Below are positions 51,996 through 60,943 of a DNA stretch of 64,000 bases, piece after piece. Position numbers and translations under genes: made by a program. Numbering within the stretch: position 1 is the first letter of the stretch; each line of letters opens with the position of its first letter. Under the pieces are notes generated by a model that saw only the letters and a program-made list of their open reading frames with translations, was not told the DNA's origin and made no database searches. Source of the DNA: CAUZWH01 sp965224275 (GTDB taxonomy: Bacteria > Pseudomonadota > Alphaproteobacteria > SHVV01); NCBI GenBank assembly GCA_965224275.1, contig CBDCYR010000015.1, positions 515,923 to 579,922 on the forward strand. Reading direction: 5' to 3'.

Positions 51996-54781
51996 GTGTC
52001 CTCCACACCCACTTCCTCGCGGCTCAAGTCGTCGCTTTCGGTTTCTTCCTTTTCCGCGCCCTCGGTGCTCTGGTCATCAAGGGCGGGATCTTCCCCATCT
52101 TGTGCTTCGTCTTCCTCCGACTCCGGCATCCAGGCAACCGAGACCACCCGCTCGTCCTTGTCGGTCTTGAACAGCGTCACGCCCTGCGTGTTGCGTCCGG
52201 CGATGCGAATATCTTTCATGCCGACGCGGATCAGGCGTCCGCTGTCGGTTATCAGCATGACCTGATCGCCGCCGGCAACCGGGAACGCGTTGGCGACCGC
52301 GCCATTTCGCTCAGATGTTTCGATATTGATAATGCCTTGTCCGCCGCGCCTGGTGATCCGGTACTCATAGGCCGAGGTGCGTTTGCCAAAGCCGTTCTCG
52401 GTGATGGCGAGGATAAATTCCTCGGTCGCTGCGAGCTCGGCCGCGCGGGTTGGATCAAGCTCTGCACCGTTGCCATTATCGTCGCTGTCTTCGTCGCGGC
52501 GCTGCCGGCTGGCCCAGCGGAGGTAGGTATCGCGTTCCTCGGTGTCGAGTTCGATGTGCTGCAGTATCGACATCGAGATGACTTCGTCGTCCTTGGTCAG
52601 GCGCATGCCGCGCACGCCTTGCGACGACCGCCCTTTGAAGACCCGCACATCATTGGTTGAAAATCGCAGGCATTTCCCGCGCCGCGCCGACAGCAGGATA
52701 TCCTGCTGCTCGGTGCAGATTCGAACCGCGACGATGCGATCATCTTTGTCGAGTTTCATCGCGATCTTGCCGTTGGATTGAATGTTCTCGAAATCATCAA
52801 GACTGTTACGACGGACGTTGCCTTTGGCGGTAGCGAACATGATGTAACGCCCACGCCGCTCGTGCTCGTGCTCCGGATACGGCATCAGCGTCGCAATCGA
52901 TTCGCCTTCCGCCAGCGGCAGCAGATTGACCATTGCCTTGCCGCGAGCGGTTGGCGATGCAATCGGCAGCATCCAGGTCTTCATGCGATAGACCTTGCCC
53001 GCCGTCGAGAAAAACAGCACCGGTGTGTGGGTGTTGACGACAAACACTTGCTCGACGAAGTCCTCGTCACGCGTGCTCATCCCCGTACGCCCGCGCCCGC
53101 CACGTTGTTGGACGCGATATGTGCTCAAGGGCACGCGCTTCATGTATCCGGTGTGGCTGACCGTGAGCACCATGTCCTCGCGCTGGATCAGGTCTTCGTC
53201 CGCTTGCGAGATCTCTCCCTCGACGATCTCCGAGCGCCGCGGCGTCGCAAATTTTTCGCGGACTTCCTTGAGCTCCTCACGAATCACGTCGTAAAGGCGC
53301 GTCCGGCTGCGCAAGATGTCGAGGTAGTCGACGATCTTGATCGCGAGCTCCTTGAGTTCGCCGTCGATCTCGTCACGACCCATCGCCGTCAGCCGCTGCA
53401 GGCGCAATTCAAGAATGGCGCGTGCCTGGGCTTCGCTCAGACGATAGGTACCATCGTCGACAGCCCGGCCGGGTTCGTCGATCAGCGCGATCAGATCATC
53501 GATTCCTTGGGCCGGCCAATCGTGCGCCATCAGCTCGGTGCGCGCGGTCTGGGGATCGGGTGCGGCCCGGATCAGTTTGATGATTTCGTCGATATTGGCG
53601 ACCGCGACGGCGAGGCCAACCAGGATTTCGGCACGATCGCGGGCTTTGTTGAGATCGAATTTAGTGCGCCGGGTGACGACCTCTTCGCGGAAGTCGACAA
53701 AGATTTCGATCAGCTCCTTGAGCGTGAGGAGCTCGGGACGGCCGCGATTAAGGGCCAGCATGTTGGCGGCAAAATTGGTTTGCAGCTGGGTATAGCGGTA
53801 GAGCTGGTTGAGCACGACCTCCACATTGGCGTCGCGTTTCACCTCGATCACGACTCGGATGCCCTGACGCGCAGATTCGTCGCGCAATTCAGAGATGCCT
53901 TCGACACGCTTATCGCGGGCGACCTCGGCGATCTGTTCGATCATGCGGGCTTTATTAACCTGATAAGGAACCTCGGTAACGATGATCGCCTGGCGGTCGC
54001 GACCAAAATCCTCGATGTGGGTTTTGGCCCGCATGACGATGCTGCCGCGACCGGTCGCGAACGCGCTGCGGGCGCCGTGGTCACCTAAAATCAACGCGCC
54101 GGTCGGGAAATCCGGTGCCTTGACGTACTGCATCAGGCCGTTGACGTCGATATCCGGATCTTCAAGATAGGCAAAGCAGGCATCGATCAACTCGCCGAGA
54201 TTGTGGGGCGGAATGTTGGTTGCCATGCCAACCGCAATCCCGCCGGCACCGTTCACCAGCAGGTTTGGAGTACGCGCCGGCAGCACAATCGGCTCGTGCG
54301 TGGTGTCATCGTAGTTGGATTGGAAGTCGACGGTATCGCGATCGATATCGTCAAGCAGCGCCCGCGCGGCTTCCTGGAGCCGCACTTCGGTGTAGCGCAT
54401 GGCAGCCGGCGGATCGCCGTCCATCGATCCGAAATTACCTTGTCCGTCGATCAACGGCAGGCGCATCGAGAAATCCTGTGCCATCCGCACCATCGCCTCA
54501 TAGATGGCCTGGTCACCGTGCGGATGGTATTTGCCCATTACATCGCCAACCACACGCGCCGCCTTGCGATAGGGCCGGTTGTAGTCGTAGCCCTGTTCGT
54601 CCATCCCAAACAGGATGCGCCGATGAACCGGTTTGAGGCCGTCGCGGGCATCGGGCAACGCGCGGCTTACAATCACGCTCATCGCGTAATCGAGATAGGA
54701 GGTCGCCATCTCCTTCTCGATATCGATGGGCGTTATGTCTTGATCCGGTGGCGGTGGCGGGGGATCGAGCGTATCGGTCAA
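51944..54781 (-). CDS. gyrA: DNA gyrase subunit A, C-terminus replaced by IS sequence
   Basis: Type II topoisomerase subunit that cuts and rejoins DNA during negative supercoiling. The catalytic tyrosine is Y130 (AAMRYTEVRL). The quinolone-region helix reads HPHGDQAIYE, with Q91 and E95 at the positions of Ser83 and Asp87 in E. coli. The GyrA box is QQRGGRGRTG and the C-terminal beta-pinwheel is complete. The last 15 residues (VSRKWWKFEDGVISG) come from IS256 copy 3; the natural 37-residue acidic tail lies beyond the IS. The core enzyme should be functional, as the gene is essential. Confidence 0.97.
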   Translation of the reverse strand: MTDTLDPPPPPPDQDITPIDIEKEMATSYLDYAMSVIVSRALPDARDGLKPVHRRILFGMDEQGYDYNRPYRKAARVVGDVMGKYHPHGDQAIYEAMVRMAQDFSMRLPLIDGQGNFGSMDGDPPAAMRYTEVRLQEAARALLDDIDRDTVDFQSNYDDTTHEPIVLPARTPNLLVNGAGGIAVGMATNIPPHNLGELIDACFAYLEDPDIDVNGLMQYVKAPDFPTGALILGDHGARSAFATGRGSIVMRAKTHIEDFGRDRQAIIVTEVPYQVNKARMIEQIAEVARDKRVEGISELRDESARQGIRVVIEVKRDANVEVVLNQLYRYTQLQTNFAANMLALNRGRPELLTLKELIEIFVDFREEVVTRRTKFDLNKARDRAEILVGLAVAVANIDEIIKLIRAAPDPQTARTELMAHDWPAQGIDDLIALIDEPGRAVDDGTYRLSEAQARAILELRLQRLTAMGRDEIDGELKELAIKIVDYLDILRSRTRLYDVIREELKEVREKFATPRRSEIVEGEISQADEDLIQREDMVLTVSHTGYMKRVPLSTYRVQQRGGRGRTGMSTRDEDFVEQVFVVNTHTPVLFFSTAGKVYRMKTWMLPIASPTARGKAMVNLLPLAEGESIATLMPYPEHEHERRGRYIMFATAKGNVRRNSLDDFENIQSNGKIAMKLDKDDRIVAVRICTEQQDILLSARRGKCLRFSTNDVRVFKGRSSQGVRGMRLTKDDEVISMSILQHIELDTEERDTYLRWASRQRRDEDSDDNGNGAELDPTRAAELAATEEFILAITENGFGKRTSAYEYRITRRGGQGIINIETSERNGAVANAFPVAGGDQVMLITDSGRLIRVGMKDIRIAGRNTQGVTLFKTDKDERVVSVAWMPESEEDEAQDGEDPALDDQSTEGAEKEETESDDLSREEVGVEDTAVSRKWWKFEDGVISG

Positions 54782-55061
54782 AGGGGTCCTTTAGGCGGCC
54801 AAGGCGACCGCAGTTCGCAACCTAATTTGGGAAAACACGGGTGTTAGAGCGACCCGCGAGATGTGGTTAGTCAACACGCCGTAGGATACTAAATCTTGCG
54901 CCTAACGGCAACCGACTCTACCGCGCGAGAGTTAAAGTTTATCCAGTAAAAACAATTAGTTAATGGGGTATCCGCGCAACAGATACGGGGCTACGGGTGG
55001 AAATTGCCGAAACACCGGCCAACCCGGCTTTTATTCGTGCCGATTCGTCACTAAAGACGCA

Positions 55062-56411
55062 CTAAGCAGCGACCATAGACGCCGCCGATTCACCCGCCAG
55101 ACGCCCGAGATTGGTTGCCGACATCAAGCCCGATCCGGAGAGGTAGCCCCAATCGGCCGGGCCCGATAGGCCGCGCGCGGCGCCGCCGCCGGCAAACAAA
55201 TTGGGAAACAACGACCCATCCGACTTCAGAACGCGGGCTTGTTTATCAACTTCGAGACCGCCCTGGGTGTGGAACAACGCGCCCTGAACCTTGGCAACAT
55301 AATAGCTTGGTTGTAGCGGCGGGTGCTGCGAGAAATCACGTCCCCACGGGCAGACGGAATCGCCTCGTATTATGGCATCGACATCTTTGATCGTTGTTTC
55401 GAGGGTGACCCGATCACAATCGATCATGTCCGCAATCCCAGCCGTGTCATCGAACGTTCGGATCGCGCCGGCTTCCCAGGCGTTAACATGACTGTGCATC
55501 TGCATCGCGACGTCCTGGCAGCGCTGATCCCAAATCGTCCACGCGACGTGGCCAGACTGGCGCACGACGTTGAGCGCTTGCTCTGAGTAACCGTGGTTCT
55601 CATCCGAGAACCGTGCTCCTTTGGCGTTAACTTGAAAGCCGCCCTGGGTAATCGTTGGCCAGCCAATGTGAATGTTGTGCGGCGTACAGACCGCACCGTG
55701 GCCCTGAAAAGCCGTCATGTCCTTGATTGACGCGCCAAGTTCCTCACCCCATAGGACGGCATCGCCCTGATTGCCCTCGTGGCCGTGGTAGTGGGCATCG
55801 ACGATTTCAGGGATGTATTTGGCGAGGATCTCCTTATTTCCGCCGTACCCGTTGCAGGCGAGGATCAACGCCTCGCAACCAATGTCTTCTGACTTGCCAT
55901 CCGGCCGGCTGATGCGCACACCGTGAATGCGCGCGTTATCATCGGCATAAAGGTCGGTCACATGGGCCGATGTTGCGAGGTCGATCCCCTGCGCCGCCAC
56001 GGCTTGGAGAAAAACCGTCAGCAATTCAGCGCCAAATCGGCTTGGCGATGCGTGCATGTGCGGTTGTGAATGGCCGGGATAGATAAAATTCGTGACGCAC
56101 GAGAGCGGCATGTCAAAGCGCTCAATCAGCCAATCCACGGTCCTGGCTGATTCACGGGCAATGTGCCAGGCGAGTTCCTGGTCGCACTGGCCCTGGGCCT
56201 TGGCGATGATGTCGTTGGCAAGTATCTCGGGCGTGTCGGGAATACCGGCTTGTTGCTGCAATTTTGTCCCGGCCGCCGGGATCTGGCCGCCGGAAAGCGA
56301 GGTATTGCCGCGCGGCGTTGCATCGCGCTCGAGAATCAAGACACCCGCACCGCGTTCGTTGGCAGCAAGTGCCGCCGTGCAACCGCATGCGCCAGCACCG
56401 ATGATCAGCAC
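55062..56411 (-). CDS. FAD-dependent oxidoreductase (fumarate reductase flavoprotein-like)
   Basis: A 449-residue flavoprotein of the FAD_binding_2 family, which includes fumarate reductases, 3-ketosteroid dehydrogenases and TcuA. The dinucleotide motif GAGACGCTAALAANERG follows a hydrophobic strand, then SLSGGQIPAAG; the C-terminal part reads TQGGLEVDKQARVL and GGGAARGLSGPADWGYLSGSGL. GTG at 56411 gives only three residues before the Rossmann strand. Another frame carries an ATG at 56478 (MNQSIHSNITQPKGP), so a frameshift near 56420-56440 may have cut off the normal N-terminus. Substrate unknown. Confidence 0.8.
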   Translation of the reverse strand: MLIIGAGACGCTAALAANERGAGVLILERDATPRGNTSLSGGQIPAAGTKLQQQAGIPDTPEILANDIIAKAQGQCDQELAWHIARESARTVDWLIERFDMPLSCVTNFIYPGHSQPHMHASPSRFGAELLTVFLQAVAAQGIDLATSAHVTDLYADDNARIHGVRISRPDGKSEDIGCEALILACNGYGGNKEILAKYIPEIVDAHYHGHEGNQGDAVLWGEELGASIKDMTAFQGHGAVCTPHNIHIGWPTITQGGFQVNAKGARFSDENHGYSEQALNVVRQSGHVAWTIWDQRCQDVAMQMHSHVNAWEAGAIRTFDDTAGIADMIDCDRVTLETTIKDVDAIIRGDSVCPWGRDFSQHPPLQPSYYVAKVQGALFHTQGGLEVDKQARVLKSDGSLFPNLFAGGGAARGLSGPADWGYLSGSGLMSATNLGRLAGESAASMVAA

Positions 56412-56514
56412 GGGGACCGAGATTTCGTGGGCCCTTGGGCTGTGTAATGTTTGAGTGAATGGATTGATTCATCGCGAGTTTCTGTCGCTCAGGCATCTCG
56501 TTGGCGGGATGCTG

Positions 56515-56562
56515 TGTAAAGATTGCGGTGGAGAATGCTCCGTCGGAAGGGCGATCTTTACA
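56515..56562. repeat. 9-bp inverted repeat at the composition shift
   Basis: TGTAAAGAT (56515-56523) and ATCTTTACA (56554-56562) are perfect inverses separated by 30 bases. They lie between the flavoprotein gene and ssb, where GC content rises. It may be an operator, a weak terminator or part of the island's end. Confidence 0.4.
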
Positions 56563-56692
56563 TTTTCGCGGCCGGCACCGGCGACTGCTGTCACGAGTCG
56601 TTGAGACGCCGCGGACCCGTCGGCGAGCCGGGAAGGAAGGGCCGACGCGCGAAGCGCCGGCCCAGTCCGGAGTCGAGGATGGCGGCCGTCCT

Positions 56693-57145
56693 TCAGAACG
56701 GCAGGTCTGACGCGTTGCCGGCGTCTGCCGAGGGCACGGCGTCCGCGGAGCCCGGCGCGTGCTGTTCGTCCTGCGCGCCGGTACCACTGCCGTTCGGGCG
56801 GTCCAGGAACTGAACGCGTCCGCCCGGGACCAGCAGGATCTCGGTCGAGAAGCGGTCGCCGTCCTCGCCGGGCTTCGACCAGCGCCGGGTCTGCAGCTTG
56901 CCGTCGATGTAGACCAGCCGGCCCTTCCGCGCGTGCTTTTCGAACATCGAGATGAGCCCGTCCTGGAAGGTGACGATGCGGTGCCATTCGGTCTTGTCGA
57001 CCCGCTCGCCGGTCTTCGCGTTGATGTAGGATTCGTCGGTGGCGACGCTGAGGTTCGCAACGCGCCCCCCGCTGGTCAGGTGGTTGACAGTGACGTCGGC
57101 GCCGAGGCGGCCGATGAGTTCCACGCGGTTCAGTCCGAAGCTCAT
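56693..57145 (-). CDS. ssb: Single-stranded DNA-binding protein, mobile-element type
   Basis: A 150-residue SSB with the OB-fold (NRVELIGRLGADVTVNHL, VANLSVATDESYINAKTGE, KTEWHRIVTF, GRLVYIDGKLQTRRW) and a C-terminal tip ending DLPF, the partner-binding peptide of SSBs. It differs from usual chromosomal alphaproteobacterial SSB, is GC-rich, and sits with recombinase and helicase genes, so I regard it as an island-borne copy. AAGGAG precedes the ATG. Confidence 0.9.
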   Translation of the reverse strand: MSFGLNRVELIGRLGADVTVNHLTSGGRVANLSVATDESYINAKTGERVDKTEWHRIVTFQDGLISMFEKHARKGRLVYIDGKLQTRRWSKPGEDGDRFSTEILLVPGGRVQFLDRPNGSGTGAQDEQHAPGSADAVPSADAGNASDLPF

Positions 57146-57251
57146 TGCGATGCTCCTTCAGGGTCTGGATGATGACGATGGGTTGGCGAACGTGCGGGAG
57201 CCGGGAAGCTCTCTCCCCGTCCCCCTCCGTTCACTTTTCACTCGCTTCGCT

Positions 57252-57401
57252 TTACCTCTCGTCCGGCGGGGCCTCGCGGTCGGGACAGCGCCGGGCCCGG
57301 TCGTCGGCGAGCGCGTCGCGGACGGAGTGGGTGTCGAGGCCGAGGTCGGCAAGCAGGCCGCTGCCGGCCGGCGTCACGGGGTCGAAGTCGGAGTCGAACA
57401 T
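57252..57401 (-). CDS. Small hypothetical protein of the island
   Basis: A 49-residue acidic protein (FDSDFDPVTPAGSGLLADLG, then DTHSVRDALADDR). An excellent AGGAGG lies eight bases before the ATG at 57401, which favours a real gene over the longer frame to 57467. No family recognised. Confidence 0.5.
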   Translation of the reverse strand: MFDSDFDPVTPAGSGLLADLGLDTHSVRDALADDRARRCPDREAPPDER

Positions 57402-58010
57402 GGGCGAGCCCTCCTCTGGGGTTGTCGCGCCCGGCGACCCGAGGAAGACCGTCTCCCTCTCCGTCACCGGGCGTTCGCCCGGCGCTTGCTGCGCTCTCGC
57501 TCGAGGGAGGGAACGGGAAGCACGGAGGAGGGTTGCCTGGACGGCTCGGTCAGACTCATGCGATCGGTGAGGCGGTAGGGCTCGCGCCCGCAGCCGGATG
57601 GACCTGATCGGACGATGGGCTGAAGGTCATGAGCCCGGGTGTCGCGAGGCCGGCGCCGGGTCAAGCCGCTACGCGGCTCCTCCGCTGCGCTACGGCCCTT
57701 CGGGTGACACGGCGCCGACCGCGCGACGCATGGCTGTCATGGCTGTAAGCAGGCTTCCAGCCATTGGCTGAACGCCATACGGCCTCGGTGCTTGTGGTGG
57801 CGATAGAAGCGCGCGGCGAGGCGGCATGCCACGTGTTGAGCGCCTCCTCCCGTGTGCTGGATGGAGGTCGAGCAAGTGGGGCCTCGACCGGAGTTCGGAG
57901 AGGGCGAGGTCAGGAGCGGACAGCGGCAGGCCGGCTGCGCAGCAGTGGTCGGCGGCGGGCCGTCTGCGAAGCAGCGTTGGAGCCGCAGTGGGCGCGGGGC
58001 GGATGGGAAG
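57402..58010. other. GC-rich interval with one possible tiny gene
   Basis: No normal-sized gene is supported. On the minus strand 57832-57737 encodes ACRLAARFYRHHKHRGRMAF and SQWLEACLQP before a stop, which reads like a real short protein; its frame is open further upstream without a clear start. The rest consists of high-GC sequence with small imperfect repeats. Confidence 0.35.
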
Positions 58011-59990
58011 TCATTCCGTCAACGATCGCAACCGCGACGCCAGGGTGACGTCGCGCGTCAGGTTCGTTGGAGGCATCTCCACGGCGGTGGCGAAGACGCC
58101 TCGATCGCCGACGAAGACGACCTGCTCGGACGCCCGGGTAGCCGCGGTGTAGACGAGAGTGCGGTCGAGGATCCGGGAACGGTAGACCGGCACGATCACC
58201 AGTGGCCACTGCGAGCCCTGGGCCTTGTGCACGGAGATGGCGTAGGCGAGCTCGATGAGGTTGCTGTCGGCGGCACTCAGCCGGTGCTCCCGGCCGTCGA
58301 GGACTGCGATTGCATAGTCCTTGTGGACTTCCACGATTCGCCCCGTCGAGCCGTTCATGAGGTCGCGCTCGTAGTCGTTGCGGGTCCAGATGACGGGGTC
58401 GCCTTCGGCGATGTCGGCGCGTCCGGGAACGAGCCGGGAAGCACCGTCGCCGGCCTGCATCCGCAGTTCGTGGAATCGTCGATTGATGGCGAGGATTCCC
58501 GCCGGCCCCGCGTTGACCGGCGCGATGATCTGGGCGTCGCCGCGGCGCAACCCGTCCTTCGCGAGCCGCGCACCGACGTCGAAGATGAGGTCGAACGCCT
58601 CTTCCGGGCCGGCGTCGATGAACGTCACGCCCGGCGCGAGGCCGGTGAAGGGACCGAGCTGCGGGCAGCGGCCGTTTCGAATGGCCTCGGCTACAGGCGG
58701 TATCCCGGTCTCGGCCGATTGGCGCATCACCCGGTCGAGGATGGTCTTCTGGATGGTGGGATGCTCGATGAGCACGTGGAAGGTGAGGCCGAAGCCGATC
58801 GGCGGAAGCTGCGCGGGATCGCCGACCAGGACCAGGGACGCATCTGCGAGGCGTCTGACCACCTGCCAGAGCAGGGGAAGGTCGACCATGGACGCCTCGT
58901 CGATAATGAGGATGGCGCCCGCGTGGAGGCGCACGGCCGCGTCACCGGAGGTCTCCTTGAGGAAGCGGGCGATGGTCATTGCGGGCCGGCCCGTCGATTG
59001 GGCCATGCGCTGCGCCGCGCGTCCGGAGAGCGCGATCAGCATGGTGTCCCGGCCGAAGGTCTCCGCGAGCTCGCAGATTCCGCGCAGCGACATCGTCTTC
59101 CCGGAGCCGGCATAACCGCCGAGGACCGTCAGCCGACGCCGGAACGGGAGCGCGATGGCTGTCTTCTGCGCGCCGGTGAGGCGGTGTGGCTGACTGCGTT
59201 CATATTCGGCAAGTGCCCGCTCGATTTGCTCGTCGGCAAGAGGCGGCATCGCCAGGTCCGATACCGGAGCCTGCGCCGCGAAGCGCGCGAGCTCCTCCGC
59301 AAGGAAGGCCTCCATCGCGGCCGCGCCCATCGGTTGGATGCCGTCCTCGAAGGGCTCGGCGCCGCCGGCTTGGATCGCGGCTTCGACGGCCCAGCGTCCG
59401 GCGGGGCCGCCGTCCGGAGCCGCCACGCCGGCGAGGAGCTTCTCGGCCCCGGCCTCGGCCGAGGCGCGCGAGGTCCATGTGTGGTTCCGGTCGAGGCGGC
59501 GGTAGAGGGTGGCTTCGACCGCGGCGACGGCGCGGCGAGGGTCGTCGGGCGCGACACCGAGAGCGCGGCATACGCTGTCGGTCACAGCCCAGGGCAGGAA
59601 GCTCGCAAGGAGGTAGGGATTGTCCTTCACGGCGTCGACGCCGTCATGGCCCCAGCACCGGGCGATTCGGATTGCGGTGCGCGTTCCCACAACGGATACG
59701 ACCCCCCGGCTCTCCAGCCAGTCGAGAAGCTCGATCTCGGGGCTTTTGAGATCGTATGTCGCGAAGGCGTTGGTGGCGGTTTCGTCGCCGAGGATCGCGA
59801 TGACCTCGGGATGTTTGCAATCGAGCGCGGCATGGAGTCCGTCGCCGAAGGCGGCCGTGAGGGCGGCGGCCTTCGCGGGGCCGATACCGCGGAAGTCCCG
59901 GTCCTCGGCGAGGTAGGTCTCGAGCGCACCGAGGGTCCGCGGCATCGGGGTTTCGGTGCCGGCACGGGCGGCTGCGCCCGGCCGGCTCAT
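58011..59990 (-). CDS. RecD-like superfamily 1 DNA helicase
   Basis: A 659-residue helicase of the RecD2/AAA_30 type. A helix-hairpin-helix region (DFRGIGPAKAAALTAAFGDG, residues 32-51) is followed by the motor: Walker A GGYAGSGKT at 291-299, Walker B LIIDEA at 361-366, GDPAQLPP at 390-397 and the C-terminal UvrD-like motif AYAISVHKAQGSQWP. Unlike RecD of RecBCD it needs no recBC partner. ATG at 59990 overlaps the preceding stop by four bases, so it is coupled to the recombinase operon. It probably unwinds or processes the circular or replicating form of the island, which is inference. Confidence 0.85.
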   Translation of the reverse strand: MSRPGAAARAGTETPMPRTLGALETYLAEDRDFRGIGPAKAAALTAAFGDGLHAALDCKHPEVIAILGDETATNAFATYDLKSPEIELLDWLESRGVVSVVGTRTAIRIARCWGHDGVDAVKDNPYLLASFLPWAVTDSVCRALGVAPDDPRRAVAAVEATLYRRLDRNHTWTSRASAEAGAEKLLAGVAAPDGGPAGRWAVEAAIQAGGAEPFEDGIQPMGAAAMEAFLAEELARFAAQAPVSDLAMPPLADEQIERALAEYERSQPHRLTGAQKTAIALPFRRRLTVLGGYAGSGKTMSLRGICELAETFGRDTMLIALSGRAAQRMAQSTGRPAMTIARFLKETSGDAAVRLHAGAILIIDEASMVDLPLLWQVVRRLADASLVLVGDPAQLPPIGFGLTFHVLIEHPTIQKTILDRVMRQSAETGIPPVAEAIRNGRCPQLGPFTGLAPGVTFIDAGPEEAFDLIFDVGARLAKDGLRRGDAQIIAPVNAGPAGILAINRRFHELRMQAGDGASRLVPGRADIAEGDPVIWTRNDYERDLMNGSTGRIVEVHKDYAIAVLDGREHRLSAADSNLIELAYAISVHKAQGSQWPLVIVPVYRSRILDRTLVYTAATRASEQVVFVGDRGVFATAVEMPPTNLTRDVTLASRLRSLTE

Positions 59991-60526
59991 TCGGGTGTCT
60001 CGTCGAGCTCGAAGCGGCCCTGCTCGGGGCCGGCGTTGTCTTTCTCCGGCGGCCTGGGCCTGTAGCGCCGGCCGGCCGCGATCAGGGTCTGCTCGGTCGC
60101 CTCGTAGCGCCTCAGGCGGGCGATGAGTGCCGCGTTTCTGGCGACGAGCTCGCTGACACGGCGCTCCGCGGCCGCGCTCCGACGCTGTTCCTCGCGCAGG
60201 CGCGACGCCGGTACCATGGCCTCTTCGCCGGCGTCGGCCAGCGTCACGGCGGCCCCCGTGGCCTGGCGGTCGTGCATGGATGGCGCCGCGCCCCTGGCGG
60301 AGAAGGCCACGTCCTTCCGGCTGGCGTAGTCCATGAGCATGGCGCGGAAGGACGGGTTCTGCGTCACCGTCGACCGGCCGACCCCGACCAGCTGGCAGAT
60401 CTTCGCCAGATGAAGCGCCCGGCCGTTCATCGGCAAGGTTTCGCCGGCCGTCTCGCGGGCGTCGATCTCCCGGCGCAGACGCAGCACCGCCTGACGGCCG
60501 CGTTGGGCGCCGCTGCCCCCGCTCAT
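59987..60526 (-). CDS. HTH and coiled-coil protein of the recombinase operon
   Basis: A 179-residue basic protein. The middle (LHLAKICQLVGVGRSTVTQNPSF) looks like a helix-turn-helix, and residues about 105-150 (SRLREEQRRSAAAERRVSEL, ARNAALIARLRRYEA) form a strong predicted coiled coil. This layout resembles the small accessory proteins that travel with transposon recombinases such as TnpC of Tn554-like elements. It overlaps its neighbours by four bases on both sides, so strict co-translation is likely. Confidence 0.65.
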   Translation of the reverse strand: MSGGSGAQRGRQAVLRLRREIDARETAGETLPMNGRALHLAKICQLVGVGRSTVTQNPSFRAMLMDYASRKDVAFSARGAAPSMHDRQATGAAVTLADAGEEAMVPASRLREEQRRSAAAERRVSELVARNAALIARLRRYEATEQTLIAAGRRYRPRPPEKDNAGPEQGRFELDETPE

Positions 60527-60942
60527 GCGTCGCGCTCGCTGTAATCGCGGTCGACCGGCTGAAGCGGAACATCCAGCCGGTGGTCGGGAATGCCGAGCAC
60601 ATGCGTGTTGTAGGCCCAGATGGCGAACCGGGTCATCATCGACTCGTTCTCGGCGCGAAGCCGGGAGAGGTCGGCTTCCAGGGAGTCGATGCGCGCGAAG
60701 AGAGCCGCTTCGGTGTCGGTCTTCGGTCGCGGCCGCCGCCCGGCGTGCCTGTCCCTGAGCTGCTCCTTGCGAGCCGCGAACGCGGTCCTTATCCGTTCAT
60801 GCCGGGACAGCGCCTGGCGCGAGTAGGCGTGACCGAGCCGCTGTCGCGCCAGCCTCACGACCGCGTCCCATGTGGCCACCTCGAGAGTGCCGATGGCCCT
60901 GGCGAGTGTTTCGATGTGGGTCTCGCTGAGATGCCGGGCCAT
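60523..60942 (-). CDS. Small helical protein, GinD-like
   Basis: A 139-residue basic, wholly helical protein (HIETLARAIGTLEVATWDAVV, YSRQALSRHERIRTAFAARK, FARIDSLEADLSRLRAENESM). It follows the large recombinase with one base between and has no recognised domain. Its position and size match ginD, the small protein required with three recombinases for integration and excision of GInt islands. That match is by context, not by sequence comparison. Confidence 0.6.
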   Translation of the reverse strand: MARHLSETHIETLARAIGTLEVATWDAVVRLARQRLGHAYSRQALSRHERIRTAFAARKEQLRDRHAGRRPRPKTDTEAALFARIDSLEADLSRLRAENESMMTRFAIWAYNTHVLGIPDHRLDVPLQPVDRDYSERDA

Positions 60943-60943
60943 G

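Noticed and set aside
51899..52660. 253-residue plus-strand frame starting inside IS256 copy 3
   Set aside because: Begins in IS end sequence and runs antisense through gyrA; the same N-terminal 32 residues appear at copy 1 for the same artefactual reason.
52778..54088. 436-residue plus-strand open frame
   Set aside because: Antisense to gyrA, an essential and clearly coding gene.
57852..60065. 737-residue plus-strand open frame
   Set aside because: Lies opposite the RecD-like helicase, which has intact Walker motifs; the plus-strand frame has no recognisable domain.
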